From assembly GCA_905213895.1 (NCBI GenBank), contig CAJMKE010000016.1, forward strand, positions 1 to 43,555: DNA of 43,555 bases. Direction: 5' to 3'. The position numbers and the translations under genes are program-made. Source of the stretch: an uncultured Alistipes sp. GTDB taxonomy: Bacteria > Bacteroidota > Bacteroidia > Bacteroidales > Rikenellaceae. This document shows positions 33,408-42,518 of this stretch, piece by piece; within the stretch, counting starts at the first letter, position 1, and the number at the start of each line of letters is the position of its first letter. Below the pieces are notes generated by a model. It did not search any database. It had not been told where the DNA came from and saw only the letters and a program-made list of their open reading frames with translations.

Positions 33408-34196
33408 ATGAAACATGTTATCACACTCGCATTTTGCGCCGCGCTGCTCTTCTCGTGCGGCAGCGGCGGCAAACGGAAACAGCCGGCGGCAACCGTCCCG
33501 CCCAAGACATATACCTACGAAGTCGTGGCTTCGTATCCGCATCTGACATCGAGTTACACGCAGGGATTGCAGTTCATCGACGGCGTGATGTGGGAGGGGA
33601 CTGGCGAATACGGACACTCCAAGTTGCAGACCATCGACCTCGAAACGGGGCGTGCGGACGTCATCGCATCGCTGCCGCGCACCGAGTTCGGCGAGGGCAT
33701 CACCGTACTGGGCGACAAGGTCTACCAACTGACATGGCAGAACCGCACGATGCACGTCTACGACCGCGCAACGGGCAAGCGTCTGCGCAGCATCCCCTAC
33801 GAGGGCGAGGGCTGGGGTCTGACGAGCGACGGCGAACGGCTCTACATGTCCGACGGCTCGTCCGTAATCCGCATCATCGACCCGCAGACCTGCAAGCGCA
33901 CGGGCAGCATATCCGTCCTCTACGAGGGGAAATCCGTACCGTACCTGAACGAGTTGGAATGGATAGACGGTCGCATCTGGGCGAACGTCTACACCCTCGA
34001 CCAAATCGTAATCATCGACCCAGCCACGGGCAATATCGAAGGGCTGGTAGACCTCACGGGAATCCTGCCCGAGGAGGAGATTTACGCCTCGACCGACGTG
34101 TTGAACGGCATCGCCTACGACGCCGAGCGCGACCGCATCTTCGTTACGGGAAAGAATTGGAGCCGCATTTTCGAAATAAAAATCATCGAGAAGTGA
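33408..34196 (+). CDS. Glutaminyl-peptide cyclotransferase-like lipoprotein
   Basis: A 262-aa protein of the plant/bacterial-type glutamine cyclotransferase family, a five-bladed beta-propeller that turns N-terminal Gln into pyroglutamate. ATG 33408 starts a lipoprotein signal with Cys17 (LLFSCGSGG). Family motifs: SYTQGLQFIDGVMWEGTGEYG, LTWQNRTMHVYD, EGEGWGLTSDGERLYMSDGS, LNELEWIDGRIWANVY and DVLNGIAYDAERDRIFVTGKNW. It would act on exported proteins in the periplasm, which fits the abundance of N-terminal Gln after signal cleavage in this phylum. It overlaps the next gene by four bases (GTGA). Confidence 0.92.
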   Translation: MKHVITLAFCAALLFSCGSGGKRKQPAATVPPKTYTYEVVASYPHLTSSYTQGLQFIDGVMWEGTGEYGHSKLQTIDLETGRADVIASLPRTEFGEGITVLGDKVYQLTWQNRTMHVYDRATGKRLRSIPYEGEGWGLTSDGERLYMSDGSSVIRIIDPQTCKRTGSISVLYEGKSVPYLNELEWIDGRIWANVYTLDQIVIIDPATGNIEGLVDLTGILPEEEIYASTDVLNGIAYDAERDRIFVTGKNWSRIFEIKIIEK

Positions 34197-34999
34197 CAGG
34201 CATCGAACAGGCTCTGCGCGAACGCATCCTTCTGCTCGACGGCGGATTCGCGACCGCTCTGACGCTGCCCGACGAGGCATTGCGCGACGGCTTCGACGCG
34301 CTCGTACTCTCGCATCCCGACGCGGTGCGCGCGCTCCACGCCGAGTACCTCGCAGCGGGGGCGGACATCGTTACGACGGACTCGTTCCTTGCCGACACGG
34401 CATCTCTGGCGCAATATTCGCTTGCCGAACGTTCGTTCGACATCGCTGCACGGGCGGCGGAACTCGCACGCGAGGCGATAGCCGACTGCGGCAGACAGTG
34501 CTATGCGGCAGGCTCGCTGCATCCCGTCGATAGCGGCTGTCATGCAAGGCAAATCGACGGTCTCATAGCGGGCGGGGCTGACGCGATACTGCTCGAAAGC
34601 ATCTGCCGCACCGATGCCCTGACCGACATCGTCCGTCTGATACGCCGCCGCAGTTCGTGGATTCCGATAATCGCTTCCGCCACGACCACCCATCTGCCCG
34701 ACGCCGAAGCGTTCCTGCGCGCGCTGCCTGCCGACGAACTGCTCGCAATAGGCTACAACTGCTCGGAGGGCGTGCGGAGCATCGCCGCGCAGGTCGGATG
34801 GCTCGCCGCCAACGCGCCGTGCGCCGTAATCCTCTACCCCAATTCCGACGAACAGCCCGGCGCATTCGCCGGCGCGATGGAGGAGTACCTGCGGCATGGC
34901 GAGTGCAACATCGTCGGCGGATGCTGCGGCACCACGCCAGAGCATATAGCGGCACTCGCAACGAAAATCGGAAAATACTCGCCACGCGAGTTCCGATAG
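34193..34999 (+). CDS. Homocysteine S-methyltransferase-like protein
   Basis: A 268-aa TIM-barrel protein of the homocysteine methyltransferase family (also the N-terminal module of MetH). It begins LLLDGGFATAL; the Cys ligands for zinc sit in IGYNCSEGV and in VGGCCGTTPEHI near the end. ADIVTTDSF is the usual early strand motif. GTG 34193 overlaps the preceding stop as GTGA, so the gene is coupled to the cyclotransferase gene, a pairing with no obvious metabolic logic. It may make methionine from homocysteine with S-methylmethionine or another donor. Length is short for the family, so the exact donor is uncertain. Confidence 0.85.
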   Translation: MTGIEQALRERILLLDGGFATALTLPDEALRDGFDALVLSHPDAVRALHAEYLAAGADIVTTDSFLADTASLAQYSLAERSFDIAARAAELAREAIADCGRQCYAAGSLHPVDSGCHARQIDGLIAGGADAILLESICRTDALTDIVRLIRRRSSWIPIIASATTTHLPDAEAFLRALPADELLAIGYNCSEGVRSIAAQVGWLAANAPCAVILYPNSDEQPGAFAGAMEEYLRHGECNIVGGCCGTTPEHIAALATKIGKYSPREFR

Positions 35000-35009
35000 A
35001 GAGCCCATT

Positions 35010-35042
35010 ATTGGGAACTCTCCGCGAAAATCGCTACCTTTG
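35010..35042 (+). promoter_or_regulatory. Promoter of the M20 amidohydrolase operon
   Basis: ATTG 35010-35013, 21-bp spacer, TACCTTTG 35035-35042 (exact -7). Confidence 0.65.
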
Positions 35043-35061
35043 CGGTATCAACGACGAAGAT

Positions 35062-36180
35062 ATGACACCTATCGAATTTCGCAGACATCTGCACGCACAT
35101 CCCGAACTGTCGTTCGACGAACATGCGACCGCCTCTTTCATCGAGGATTGCCTCGCGGCGGAGGGCATCGCCTGCCGACGCATCGCCGGCACGGGCGTAC
35201 TCGCCGAGATTGCGGGACGACCTGCGGGCGGACGCACCGTCGTGCTGCGCGCCGACATCGACGCACTGCCGATAAGCGAGGCGACGGGTCTGGCGTTCGC
35301 ATCGCGCAACGAGGGTGTGATGCACGCCTGCGGACACGACATCCATGCCGCCGTGCTGTTCGGCGTATTGCAGGAACTGAACCGCTCGCGCGATTTCGAC
35401 GGGACGGTTCTCGGGCTGTTCCAGCCTGCCGAGGAGTGCAACCCAGGCGGAGCGTCGAAGGTGCTTGCAGAACGCCCGTTCGACGATCGCGAGATAATCG
35501 CCGTCATCGGCGAACACGTTGATTCGGGGCTTGAAGTCGGCGAAATAGGCTTCTGCGCGGGCAGATTCATGGCATCCAACGACGAACTGCGCTTCCGCGT
35601 GCGCGGCAGGGGCGGACATGCGGCGCAGCGCGGGCGAATCGACGACACGGTAACCGCCGCCGCACACATCGTCACGATGCTAAATGCCGTGAACGACGGG
35701 CAGACCGTACTGTCGATAGGTCGCGTCATCGCCGACGGAGCGACGAACGTCATCCCCGACGAAGTGTACATGGAGGGTACGCTGCGGACATTCGACGAGT
35801 CGGTACGCCGCACGACATGGCGGATAATCGAGGGCATCGCCGCAAGCGTCGACGCGAAATTCGGCACGAAGACCGAAACGGACATCGACCGCGGCTATCC
35901 GTGCGTCGTGAACGACGAGGGACTGACGGCATTCGCACGGAAAATCGCGGAGGAGAGCCACAAAGCCGTCGCGCTGCCGCCGCGCACGACGTCGGAGGAT
36001 TTCGGACGGTACTGCGCCGAATATCCGTCGCTGTTTTACAGACTGGGAGTAGGGGCAGCCGCAGGGCGGAGCCACACTCCGACATTCGCACCGGACGAGA
36101 GGGCGATAGAGGTCGGCATCGATTTCATGCACCGTCTCGCCGTAAAAATCACGACAGAATATGGGAAGAAAGAAGAGTAA
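35062..36180 (+). CDS. M20-family amidohydrolase (HipO-like)
   Basis: A 372-aa metal-dependent amidohydrolase or peptidase. It starts MTPIEFRRHLHAHPELSFDE, followed by RADIDALPI (catalytic Asp), MHACGHDIHAAVLFG, FQPAEECNPGGA (metal Glu pair), a dimerisation insert with RGRGGHAAQ, and a C-terminal TTSEDFG with the last metal ligand region. This is the M20D layout of N-acyl-amino-acid and hippurate hydrolases. ATG 35062 fits the N-terminus; upstream in-frame sequence lies inside the previous gene. It overlaps rnr by 20 bases. Confidence 0.92.
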   Translation: MTPIEFRRHLHAHPELSFDEHATASFIEDCLAAEGIACRRIAGTGVLAEIAGRPAGGRTVVLRADIDALPISEATGLAFASRNEGVMHACGHDIHAAVLFGVLQELNRSRDFDGTVLGLFQPAEECNPGGASKVLAERPFDDREIIAVIGEHVDSGLEVGEIGFCAGRFMASNDELRFRVRGRGGHAAQRGRIDDTVTAAAHIVTMLNAVNDGQTVLSIGRVIADGATNVIPDEVYMEGTLRTFDESVRRTTWRIIEGIAASVDAKFGTKTETDIDRGYPCVVNDEGLTAFARKIAEESHKAVALPPRTTSEDFGRYCAEYPSLFYRLGVGAAAGRSHTPTFAPDERAIEVGIDFMHRLAVKITTEYGKKEE

Positions 36181-38362
36181 ACATATCGAGGCGCAGGACC
36201 GCGCCGGATTCATAGTAAACATGTTCCGCGAGATGCCGGAACACAGATTCACGCTCAAACACCTCGCCGCCGCATCGGGCGGACCTAACAAGGAGGCGCG
36301 CTCGGCGACCAAGGCGATTCTCGAAACGCTGCTCGAACAGGGTTTCATCGATTACGACGGTCGCCGCTACCGTTTGAGCAGGGCGCATCTGCCGCGCTTC
36401 ACGGGCAAGGTCGTCTCGACTTCGTCGGGCAGCATATACGTCCGCTGCGAGGAGTTGCCGAACGACATATTCGTCCACCCGCGCAACTCGATGCACGCGC
36501 TCGACGGCGACACGGTCGAAATCATCGTCGCCAAGCGGTCGAAGCGCGACGACTCTGCGGAGGGAGAGATAACAGCCGTCGTCGAGCGCAGTGCAAAATG
36601 CTATGCGGGCGTCGCCGAGGTGCTGCCCAAGGCGATACACGTGCATCCCGACTCGCGCAAGATTCAGACCGACATTTATCTGTCGCCGCGCAAATACCCC
36701 GACATCAAGACAGGCGACAAGGTCGCGGTGCGCATAGTCGATTGGCGGGAGTCCGACTCCATGCCGACGGGCGAACTCGTCGATACGCTCGGCGTGCAGG
36801 GCGAGAACGACGCCGAGATGCACGCCATACTGCTCGAATACGACCTGCCGTACAAGTTCAAGCCGGAGATAGAGGATGCCGCAGCGGCGATTCCGTCCGA
36901 AATCACCGAAAAGGACTACGCCGAACGGCGCGACATGCGCGACGCCCCGACATTCACCATCGACCCTGCCGACGCCAAGGATTTCGACGACGCGCTCTCC
37001 ATACGCCGCATCGGCGAGGGCAAATGGGAAATCGGCGTGCATATCGCCGATGTAACGCACTACGTAACGCCCGGTTCGGTAATCGACAACGAGGCTGTCG
37101 AGCGCGGCACGTCGGTATATCTGGTGGACCGCACGATACCGATGCTGCCCGAACGGCTCTCGAACGAGTTGTGTTCGCTGCGCCCGCACGAGGAGAAACT
37201 CTGTTTCTCGGCGGTATTCGTCGTGAACGAGGATACCGAAATCGAGAGCGAATGGTTCGGACGCACCGTCATCCTCTCCGACCGCCGATTCACCTACGAG
37301 GAGGCGCAGCAGGTAATCGAGACCGGCAGGGGCGACATGGCGGAGGAGATTCTGACGCTCAACCGCCTCGCGCAGGCGATGCGCAAGGAGCGTTACCGCA
37401 AAGGCGCGATAGCGTTCGACCGCCGCGAAGCCAAATTCTCGCTCGACGAGAACGGACATCCGACGGGCGTATACTTTAAGGTACAGAAGGAGGCTAACCA
37501 ACTCATCGAGGAGTTCATGCTGCTCGCCAACCGCCGTGTCGCGACATTCTGCGCACGCAAGAACGGGCATGAACGCACGATGGTATTCCGCGTCCACGAC
37601 AAGCCGAACGAGGAGAAGTTCGACAAGTTCCGCCAGTTCATCCTGCGTTTCGGACACATATTCAAGGCATCGAAAGGCGTCGCCGTCGCGCGCGAACTCA
37701 ACAAACTGATGGCGGACGTGCGCGGCAAGGCGGAGGAGAACGTAGTGTCGATGCTCGCCATACGTTCGATGGCGAAGGCGGTATACTCGACCGACAACAT
37801 CGGGCATTACGGACTCGGATTCCGCTACTACACCCACTTCACCTCGCCTATCCGCCGCTATCCCGACATGATGGTACACCGTCTGCTGCAACGCTATCTC
37901 GACGGCGGCAGGTCGGCGAACAAGGAGGAGTTTGAGAAACTCGCCGTACACGCTTCGGAGCGTGAGGTAATTGCCGCCGAGGCGGAGCGCGCGTCCATCA
38001 AGTACAAGATGGTCGAATTCATGACCGACAAAATCGGGCAGGAGTTCGACGGGCATATCTCGGGCATGTCCGACTGGGGCATCTTCGTCGAACTCGAAAA
38101 TTCGCTTATCGAGGGCATGGTTGCCCTGCGCGACATTCACGGCGACTACTACCGCTTCGACGAGGAGCATTACCAGGTCTACGGACACTCGACGGGTCGC
38201 ACGTTCACGCTCGGCGATGCGGTGCGCATCTGCGTGAAGAGTGCCGACCTGCGGCGTCGGATGCTCGACTTCACTCTGGCTGACGAAGATGCGGACGACG
38301 AGGAACTGTTTATCGACGAAAAGCCGAAAACCAAACGCAAAAGAAATAAATCAGGCAAGTGA
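36161..38362 (+). CDS. rnr: Ribonuclease R
   Basis: A 733-aa 3'-to-5' exoribonuclease. An N-terminal winged-helix part (about 10-75) precedes cold-shock domains (about 80-235), then the catalytic RNB domain with TIDPADAKDFDDALSIRR (metal-binding Asp residues), VHIADVTHYV, RLSNELCSLRPHEEKLCFS and HFTSPIRRYPDMMVHRLL. A C-terminal S1 domain (GHISGMSDWGIFVELE) and a Lys/Arg-rich tail follow. The start lies inside the end of the amidohydrolase gene and the stop overlaps mqnC (GTGA). Full length. Confidence 0.97.
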   Translation: MGRKKSKHIEAQDRAGFIVNMFREMPEHRFTLKHLAAASGGPNKEARSATKAILETLLEQGFIDYDGRRYRLSRAHLPRFTGKVVSTSSGSIYVRCEELPNDIFVHPRNSMHALDGDTVEIIVAKRSKRDDSAEGEITAVVERSAKCYAGVAEVLPKAIHVHPDSRKIQTDIYLSPRKYPDIKTGDKVAVRIVDWRESDSMPTGELVDTLGVQGENDAEMHAILLEYDLPYKFKPEIEDAAAAIPSEITEKDYAERRDMRDAPTFTIDPADAKDFDDALSIRRIGEGKWEIGVHIADVTHYVTPGSVIDNEAVERGTSVYLVDRTIPMLPERLSNELCSLRPHEEKLCFSAVFVVNEDTEIESEWFGRTVILSDRRFTYEEAQQVIETGRGDMAEEILTLNRLAQAMRKERYRKGAIAFDRREAKFSLDENGHPTGVYFKVQKEANQLIEEFMLLANRRVATFCARKNGHERTMVFRVHDKPNEEKFDKFRQFILRFGHIFKASKGVAVARELNKLMADVRGKAEENVVSMLAIRSMAKAVYSTDNIGHYGLGFRYYTHFTSPIRRYPDMMVHRLLQRYLDGGRSANKEEFEKLAVHASEREVIAAEAERASIKYKMVEFMTDKIGQEFDGHISGMSDWGIFVELENSLIEGMVALRDIHGDYYRFDEEHYQVYGHSTGRTFTLGDAVRICVKSADLRRRMLDFTLADEDADDEELFIDEKPKTKRKRNKSGK

Positions 38363-39450
38363 ACTCGCTGAAAGAGATATTCGCCAAGGCTCGCGACCGC
38401 GAACCGCTGACGTTCGGCGAAGCCTGCCGGCTCTACGACGAAGCGACGCTGCCCGAACTGGCGGCGGAGGCTGACGCATTCCGGCGCGAGCAGGTCGCCG
38501 ACCCCGAGGTCGTAACGTGGCAGATAGACCGTAACGTCAATACCACGAACGTCTGTATCTCGGGCTGCCGCTTCTGCAATTTCCACTGCAAGCCGCACCA
38601 GACCGAACGGCATTTCATCACGACAATCGACGAATACTGCGAGAAAATCGAGCGGATGCTCGACCTCGGCGGCGACCAGTTGCTGTTGCAGGGCGGCATG
38701 CACCCGCAGTTGGGCATCGGGTTCTACGAAGACCTTTTCCGCGAACTCAAACGCCGCTATCCGCAGGTACGGCTTCACGCGCTCGGTGCGCCGGAGGTCG
38801 CCCATATAGCCAAAGTCAGCGGGCTTACGACGCGCACGACGCTCGAACGGCTCGTTGCCGCGGGGCTGGATTCGCTCCCAGGCGCAGGCGCGGAGATTCT
38901 CGTTCCGCGGGTGCGCAAGGCGATTTCGCCGAACAAGCCCGATGTCGAGAGTTGGCTCACGGTGATGCACGAGGCGCACGAAATGAATCTGCCGACCTCG
39001 GCGACGATGATGTACGGTCATATCGAGACGCCGCACGAGCGCATCGAGCATCTGCTCCGCATACACGACCTGCAAGCCGCCGTGCCGGCAGGCAATTACG
39101 GCTTCATAGCATTCATCCCGTGGATTTTCCGTTCGTCGGGGACGCAACTCGAAGCGCAGGGCATACGGACGCACTTCTCGCCATCGGAGTATGTGCGCAT
39201 AATCGCCGTAAGCCGGCTGGTGCTTAACAACATACGCAACATTCAGGCTTCGTGGCTCACGGTCGGCAAGCAGACGGCGCAGATAGCCCTCCACAGCGGG
39301 GCGAACGACATGGGGTCGATAATGATTGAGGAGAATGTGGTTTCGTCGGCGGGAGCGCACAACAGTTTCGACGCCGAGGGCATTCAGGCGGCAATCCGCG
39401 AAGCGGGCTTCATCCCGCGCCTGCGCGACCAACTCTACCGATACCGGTAA
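38359..39450 (+). CDS. mqnC: Cyclic dehypoxanthinyl futalosine synthase
   Basis: A 363-aa radical-SAM enzyme of the futalosine route to menaquinone. The cluster motif is CISGCRFCNF (Cys-x3-Cys-x2-Cys). LQGGMHPQLGIGFYEDLF, LPGAGAEILVPRVRKAISP, YGHIETPHERIEHL and SWLTVGKQTAQIALHSGANDMGSIMIEENVV are family blocks. Start is GTG 38359, overlapping the rnr stop. Other mqn genes are not in the window. It indicates that this organism makes menaquinone by the futalosine rather than the classical Men route. Confidence 0.94.
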   Translation: MNSLKEIFAKARDREPLTFGEACRLYDEATLPELAAEADAFRREQVADPEVVTWQIDRNVNTTNVCISGCRFCNFHCKPHQTERHFITTIDEYCEKIERMLDLGGDQLLLQGGMHPQLGIGFYEDLFRELKRRYPQVRLHALGAPEVAHIAKVSGLTTRTTLERLVAAGLDSLPGAGAEILVPRVRKAISPNKPDVESWLTVMHEAHEMNLPTSATMMYGHIETPHERIEHLLRIHDLQAAVPAGNYGFIAFIPWIFRSSGTQLEAQGIRTHFSPSEYVRIIAVSRLVLNNIRNIQASWLTVGKQTAQIALHSGANDMGSIMIEENVVSSAGAHNSFDAEGIQAAIREAGFIPRLRDQLYRYR

Positions 39451-39464
39451 CAGGGAAAAGGTCT

Positions 39465-39500
39465 TTAAAGTCCTTAACGACCTTAAAGACTTTAAGGACC
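39465..39500. repeat. 9-bp repeat array H (4 units)
   Basis: Units at 39465, 39474, 39483 and 39492 between the convergent mqnC and atpK genes. AAGGTC at its left edge pairs with GACCTT at its right edge. Confidence 0.85.
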
Positions 39501-39513
39501 TTATAATAAGCCA

Positions 39514-39546
39514 GTCGGGCTGCACGGAATTTCCGCGCAGCCCGAC
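39514..39546. terminator. Hairpin between convergent mqnC and atpK
   Basis: GTCGGGCTGC (39514-39523) pairs with GCAGCCCGAC (39537-39546). No clear T tract follows on either strand, so terminator function is likely but not certain. Confidence 0.55.
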
Positions 39547-39569
39547 CTGTTGTAAAACCCTCTCTGCGA

Positions 39570-40031
39570 TTAGATGCTCGATGCAATCATGAACGTTGCG
39601 GCAACCGTAAGGATTGCGTACAACTCAGGGAATGCAGCCAGAATCAACGTCTTACCCATGACGTTGTGTCCGTTGCCGATAGCGGCGATACCGTTGGCGC
39701 AGACCTTGCCCTGATAGATGGATGCGGCGAGGTTCACGATACCTACCAGAATACCGATACCGAAGATTGCGGCACCCTGCAACATGGTGATGTCGTCAGT
39801 CAGAAGGCTGTAAATGTTGTTCACCATGAAGAAGCAGACGAAACCGTAGAGACCCTGCGAACCAGGAAGTGCCGACAGGACCATGTAACTACCAAACGCT
39901 CCTCCGTTTTTCTTCATTGCGCCGACTGCCGCCTGACCGCAAATAGCGGTGCCGACTGCCGATGCGATACCTGCAAGACCTACCATCAGGGCTACTCCGA
40001 TGTAGGCCAGAATCAATGCTGTTGAATTCAT
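39570..40031 (-). CDS. atpK: V-type ATP synthase subunit K (proteolipid)
   Basis: A 153-aa membrane ring subunit with four helices, a duplicated two-helix hairpin. The second hairpin carries the ion-binding Glu in LAAFPELYAILT. The first has Gln in the same place (LSALPGSQGLYGF), so one carboxylate per four helices, as in Enterococcus-type NtpK. It forms the rotor ring that moves H+ or Na+. It is the last gene of the minus-strand ATPase operon, 34 bases after atpI. Confidence 0.95.
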   Translation of the reverse strand: MNSTALILAYIGVALMVGLAGIASAVGTAICGQAAVGAMKKNGGAFGSYMVLSALPGSQGLYGFVCFFMVNNIYSLLTDDITMLQGAAIFGIGILVGIVNLAASIYQGKVCANGIAAIGNGHNVMGKTLILAAFPELYAILTVAATFMIASSI

Positions 40032-40065
40032 AGTTGTTTGATTTATTAGATTTTAGTTATTTGAT

Positions 40066-41904
40066 TTATTCCGTTTTTTTAAGCGGTTCGAACTCGCGCG
40101 AAGCCATTTCGAATCCCGCGTTCTTGTAAAACTCGACGAACGTCAGACGCATCGGGTGGACGAACGACGAAATCGCCGACATGAACAGGTTGATGCCGTG
40201 TCCGATAAGGATGATTGCCGACGCACCGACGATTTTCAGTGCGACGACCCACCAAGCCTGACCGTCGATACCGTTTTCAAGACCCGTCATACCGAGCGCA
40301 AGGCTGTTGAACACCAGCGCGAGCACTCCGCCCGACAGACCGATTGCGAACAGTCGGATATACGAAAGCACGTCGCTGAGCAGACCCGTAATATTATTAT
40401 AGGTGTTCCACAATCCCGCACCGACATTGGCGAAGATGTTCTTGCCCGGCGAGTTGAGCAGCAGCATCAGCACCAGCGCGACGCCGACTACGCAATAGTA
40501 GGCAATCGAGCCGAAGCCGAACCACTCCGCGCCGAACTTGCCGGCAACTGCGGCGGCACACGACGAGAAGATAAGCAGGAACCACCCCAGCGAACCGAGC
40601 GCATATCGGAAACCGAACGTTCGCGTCGTCAGCCAGATATTGATTGCCATACCGAGCAGTATCTGCACGATACCTATCATCATAGACACCGAGAAGAAAT
40701 CCTCCTGGAAGTTGATGAATTTCACGCCCTTGAAAATCGAAGCGTCGGAAATCGTCATTCCGAAGAACGAATTGGCGAAGAATCCGAACACCACGCATGC
40801 CACACCGCATACCGTCGTGAGCCAGCCGACCTGACGCATCTTGTCGCCGCCTTTGAGCAGCAGCGCGATGCCTGCGGCGAGAATCATCGCGCCGTAGCCC
40901 GCATCGCACAGACAGATTGCAAAGAAGAGCATGTAGAACGGTGCGAAGAACGGCGTAAGGTCGATAGTGCCGTATTTCGGCAGAGCATACATCGCGCCGA
41001 TAACCTCGAACAGACGGTTGAAGCGGTTGTTTTTGAGTTTCACCGGAGTGTCGTCCTCCGGAGTAGGCGCGCTCTTGACGTAGACCACGTTAGGATAGGC
41101 GTCGAGTGCCGCATCGACCTTCGGTGCGTTCTCCTCCTCAGCCCAGCCCTCCATGACGAGCAGCATTCCGTCGGCGACGTTCTCGGCGGTCGCCTCGATG
41201 CGCACGTCCTGCAAGCGCACTTTCAGGGCGGCGAGTTCCGCCTCGATTTCGCCGCGCGCATCGGCGCAGGCACTCAACGTGCGGTCGAGTTCGCGCATCT
41301 TCGCGATATTCGCCTTCATCGCCTTTTCGGCATCCGAAACGCTCATCGACGGGGCTTTCTGCTCCTGAGCGTCTATGGAGACATCGCCCGTGCCGTCGCC
41401 GATGACGACGAAGCGTGCAACCGAACCCTCGTCGGAGACGAGCGAGATATTGTACTTTTCGCCCCACTCGGCAAGATGCTTGTCGAACGTGCTTTTCTGC
41501 GTCGTGAAGAACCGCATGTGAACGCCAGCATCGGCGAGACGACGCATGTCCCCGACCGAGAAGTCGCCCCATGCGCCCCACTCGTCGACGATTTTCATCA
41601 GCCGCGAGATTTCCGCCTTCACGGCAGCCGTGTCGGCTTGCGCAGCGACGTACGTTTCATACGCCGTACCCTTCGCAAGCGGCTCGGTGCCGCTCTCGTA
41701 GTCGTCCCCGCCGACGAATGTCGTAAGGAAATCGAGTGCCTTCACGCGGCTTTCGATGTCGGTCAGCAACTGGCGGTCGTCGTCCGACGGCTCCCAGCCC
41801 GTAGTCGTAATATCGACCAGACCCATTCCGCGCAGGGTATCGATAAATCGTTCGCGCTCGGCAGCGAGCAGAACGATGTCGTATTTCATCATCTTGACTA
41901 TCAT
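40066..41904 (-). CDS. atpI: V-type ATP synthase subunit I
   Basis: A 612-aa stator and ion-channel subunit. The first about 300 residues are soluble with coiled-coil (SDAEKAMKANIAKMRELDRT). The C-terminal half has about seven membrane helices, including PFFAPFYMLFFAICLCDAGYG, the conserved loop GLLSDVLSYIRLFAIGLSGG with the channel Arg, and a final INLFMSAISSFVHPMRLTFVEFY. The start codon overlaps the atpD stop by four bases (ATGA). It anchors the peripheral stalk and forms the ion path with the K ring. Confidence 0.95.
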   Translation of the reverse strand: MIVKMMKYDIVLLAAERERFIDTLRGMGLVDITTTGWEPSDDDRQLLTDIESRVKALDFLTTFVGGDDYESGTEPLAKGTAYETYVAAQADTAAVKAEISRLMKIVDEWGAWGDFSVGDMRRLADAGVHMRFFTTQKSTFDKHLAEWGEKYNISLVSDEGSVARFVVIGDGTGDVSIDAQEQKAPSMSVSDAEKAMKANIAKMRELDRTLSACADARGEIEAELAALKVRLQDVRIEATAENVADGMLLVMEGWAEEENAPKVDAALDAYPNVVYVKSAPTPEDDTPVKLKNNRFNRLFEVIGAMYALPKYGTIDLTPFFAPFYMLFFAICLCDAGYGAMILAAGIALLLKGGDKMRQVGWLTTVCGVACVVFGFFANSFFGMTISDASIFKGVKFINFQEDFFSVSMMIGIVQILLGMAINIWLTTRTFGFRYALGSLGWFLLIFSSCAAAVAGKFGAEWFGFGSIAYYCVVGVALVLMLLLNSPGKNIFANVGAGLWNTYNNITGLLSDVLSYIRLFAIGLSGGVLALVFNSLALGMTGLENGIDGQAWWVVALKIVGASAIILIGHGINLFMSAISSFVHPMRLTFVEFYKNAGFEMASREFEPLKKTE

Positions 41905-42512
41905 ATCGCATTGCCCTCCCTTGCAGCAGCCTGTTGGCGGGTTTTAACGATTTTCTGTGCCGACTTGGAGAGGTTCTCCTCGTCCTCCATGAACCGTTTG
42001 ATTTTGCGTATGGCGTCCTCGTACCCCGGTATCTGCACCTTTTCGTAGAGGTTCACCTTCTGTGTGGTCTTGCGGCGCGCATAGTCGAGCAGTTCCGTCT
42101 GGCGGTTGTAGACCTCGAACTCGATACCCAGACGGGCAAGCCTTTTCAACACGTCCAGTCCGTCGCCGAACCATGCCGGCGAGGAGAACATGTCGAACGG
42201 CTTCTCGTCGAAGACGACGTCCTCCAACTGCGGAATGCGGACACCCGCAATCTTGTGCGACGACAGCACCACATCCGTAACGCGCAGCAACGTACAATCA
42301 AACTCACCCCAGAGTGCCGTCATGTAGTCGTACTCCGCCACGAGCGCGTCCAACCTGCGGCGGTACTCCGCAGCCGAGTCCTTCGCGCGCTTTACCTCGG
42401 AGCGCAGGGCAGACTCCTTACTCTTTATGGTAGGGAGTGCCTTCTGGCGCATTTTCAACTGTTTGCCGAGTTCGCCGAGCGAAGTCTTGTTATATTGAAA
42501 TTTGATTGCCAT
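41901..42512 (-). CDS. atpD: V-type ATP synthase subunit D
   Basis: A 203-aa central-shaft subunit. The protein is mostly coiled coil: an N-terminal helix (NKTSLGELGKQLKMRQKALP) and a C-terminal helix (YEDAIRKIKRFMEDEENL ... KIVKTRQQAA) flank a short middle. It turns inside the A3B3 head and couples ATP chemistry to the ring. It lies 6 bases after atpB and overlaps atpI. Confidence 0.94.
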   Translation of the reverse strand: MAIKFQYNKTSLGELGKQLKMRQKALPTIKSKESALRSEVKRAKDSAAEYRRRLDALVAEYDYMTALWGEFDCTLLRVTDVVLSSHKIAGVRIPQLEDVVFDEKPFDMFSSPAWFGDGLDVLKRLARLGIEFEVYNRQTELLDYARRKTTQKVNLYEKVQIPGYEDAIRKIKRFMEDEENLSKSAQKIVKTRQQAAAREGNAI

Positions 42513-42518
42513 CGCGTG

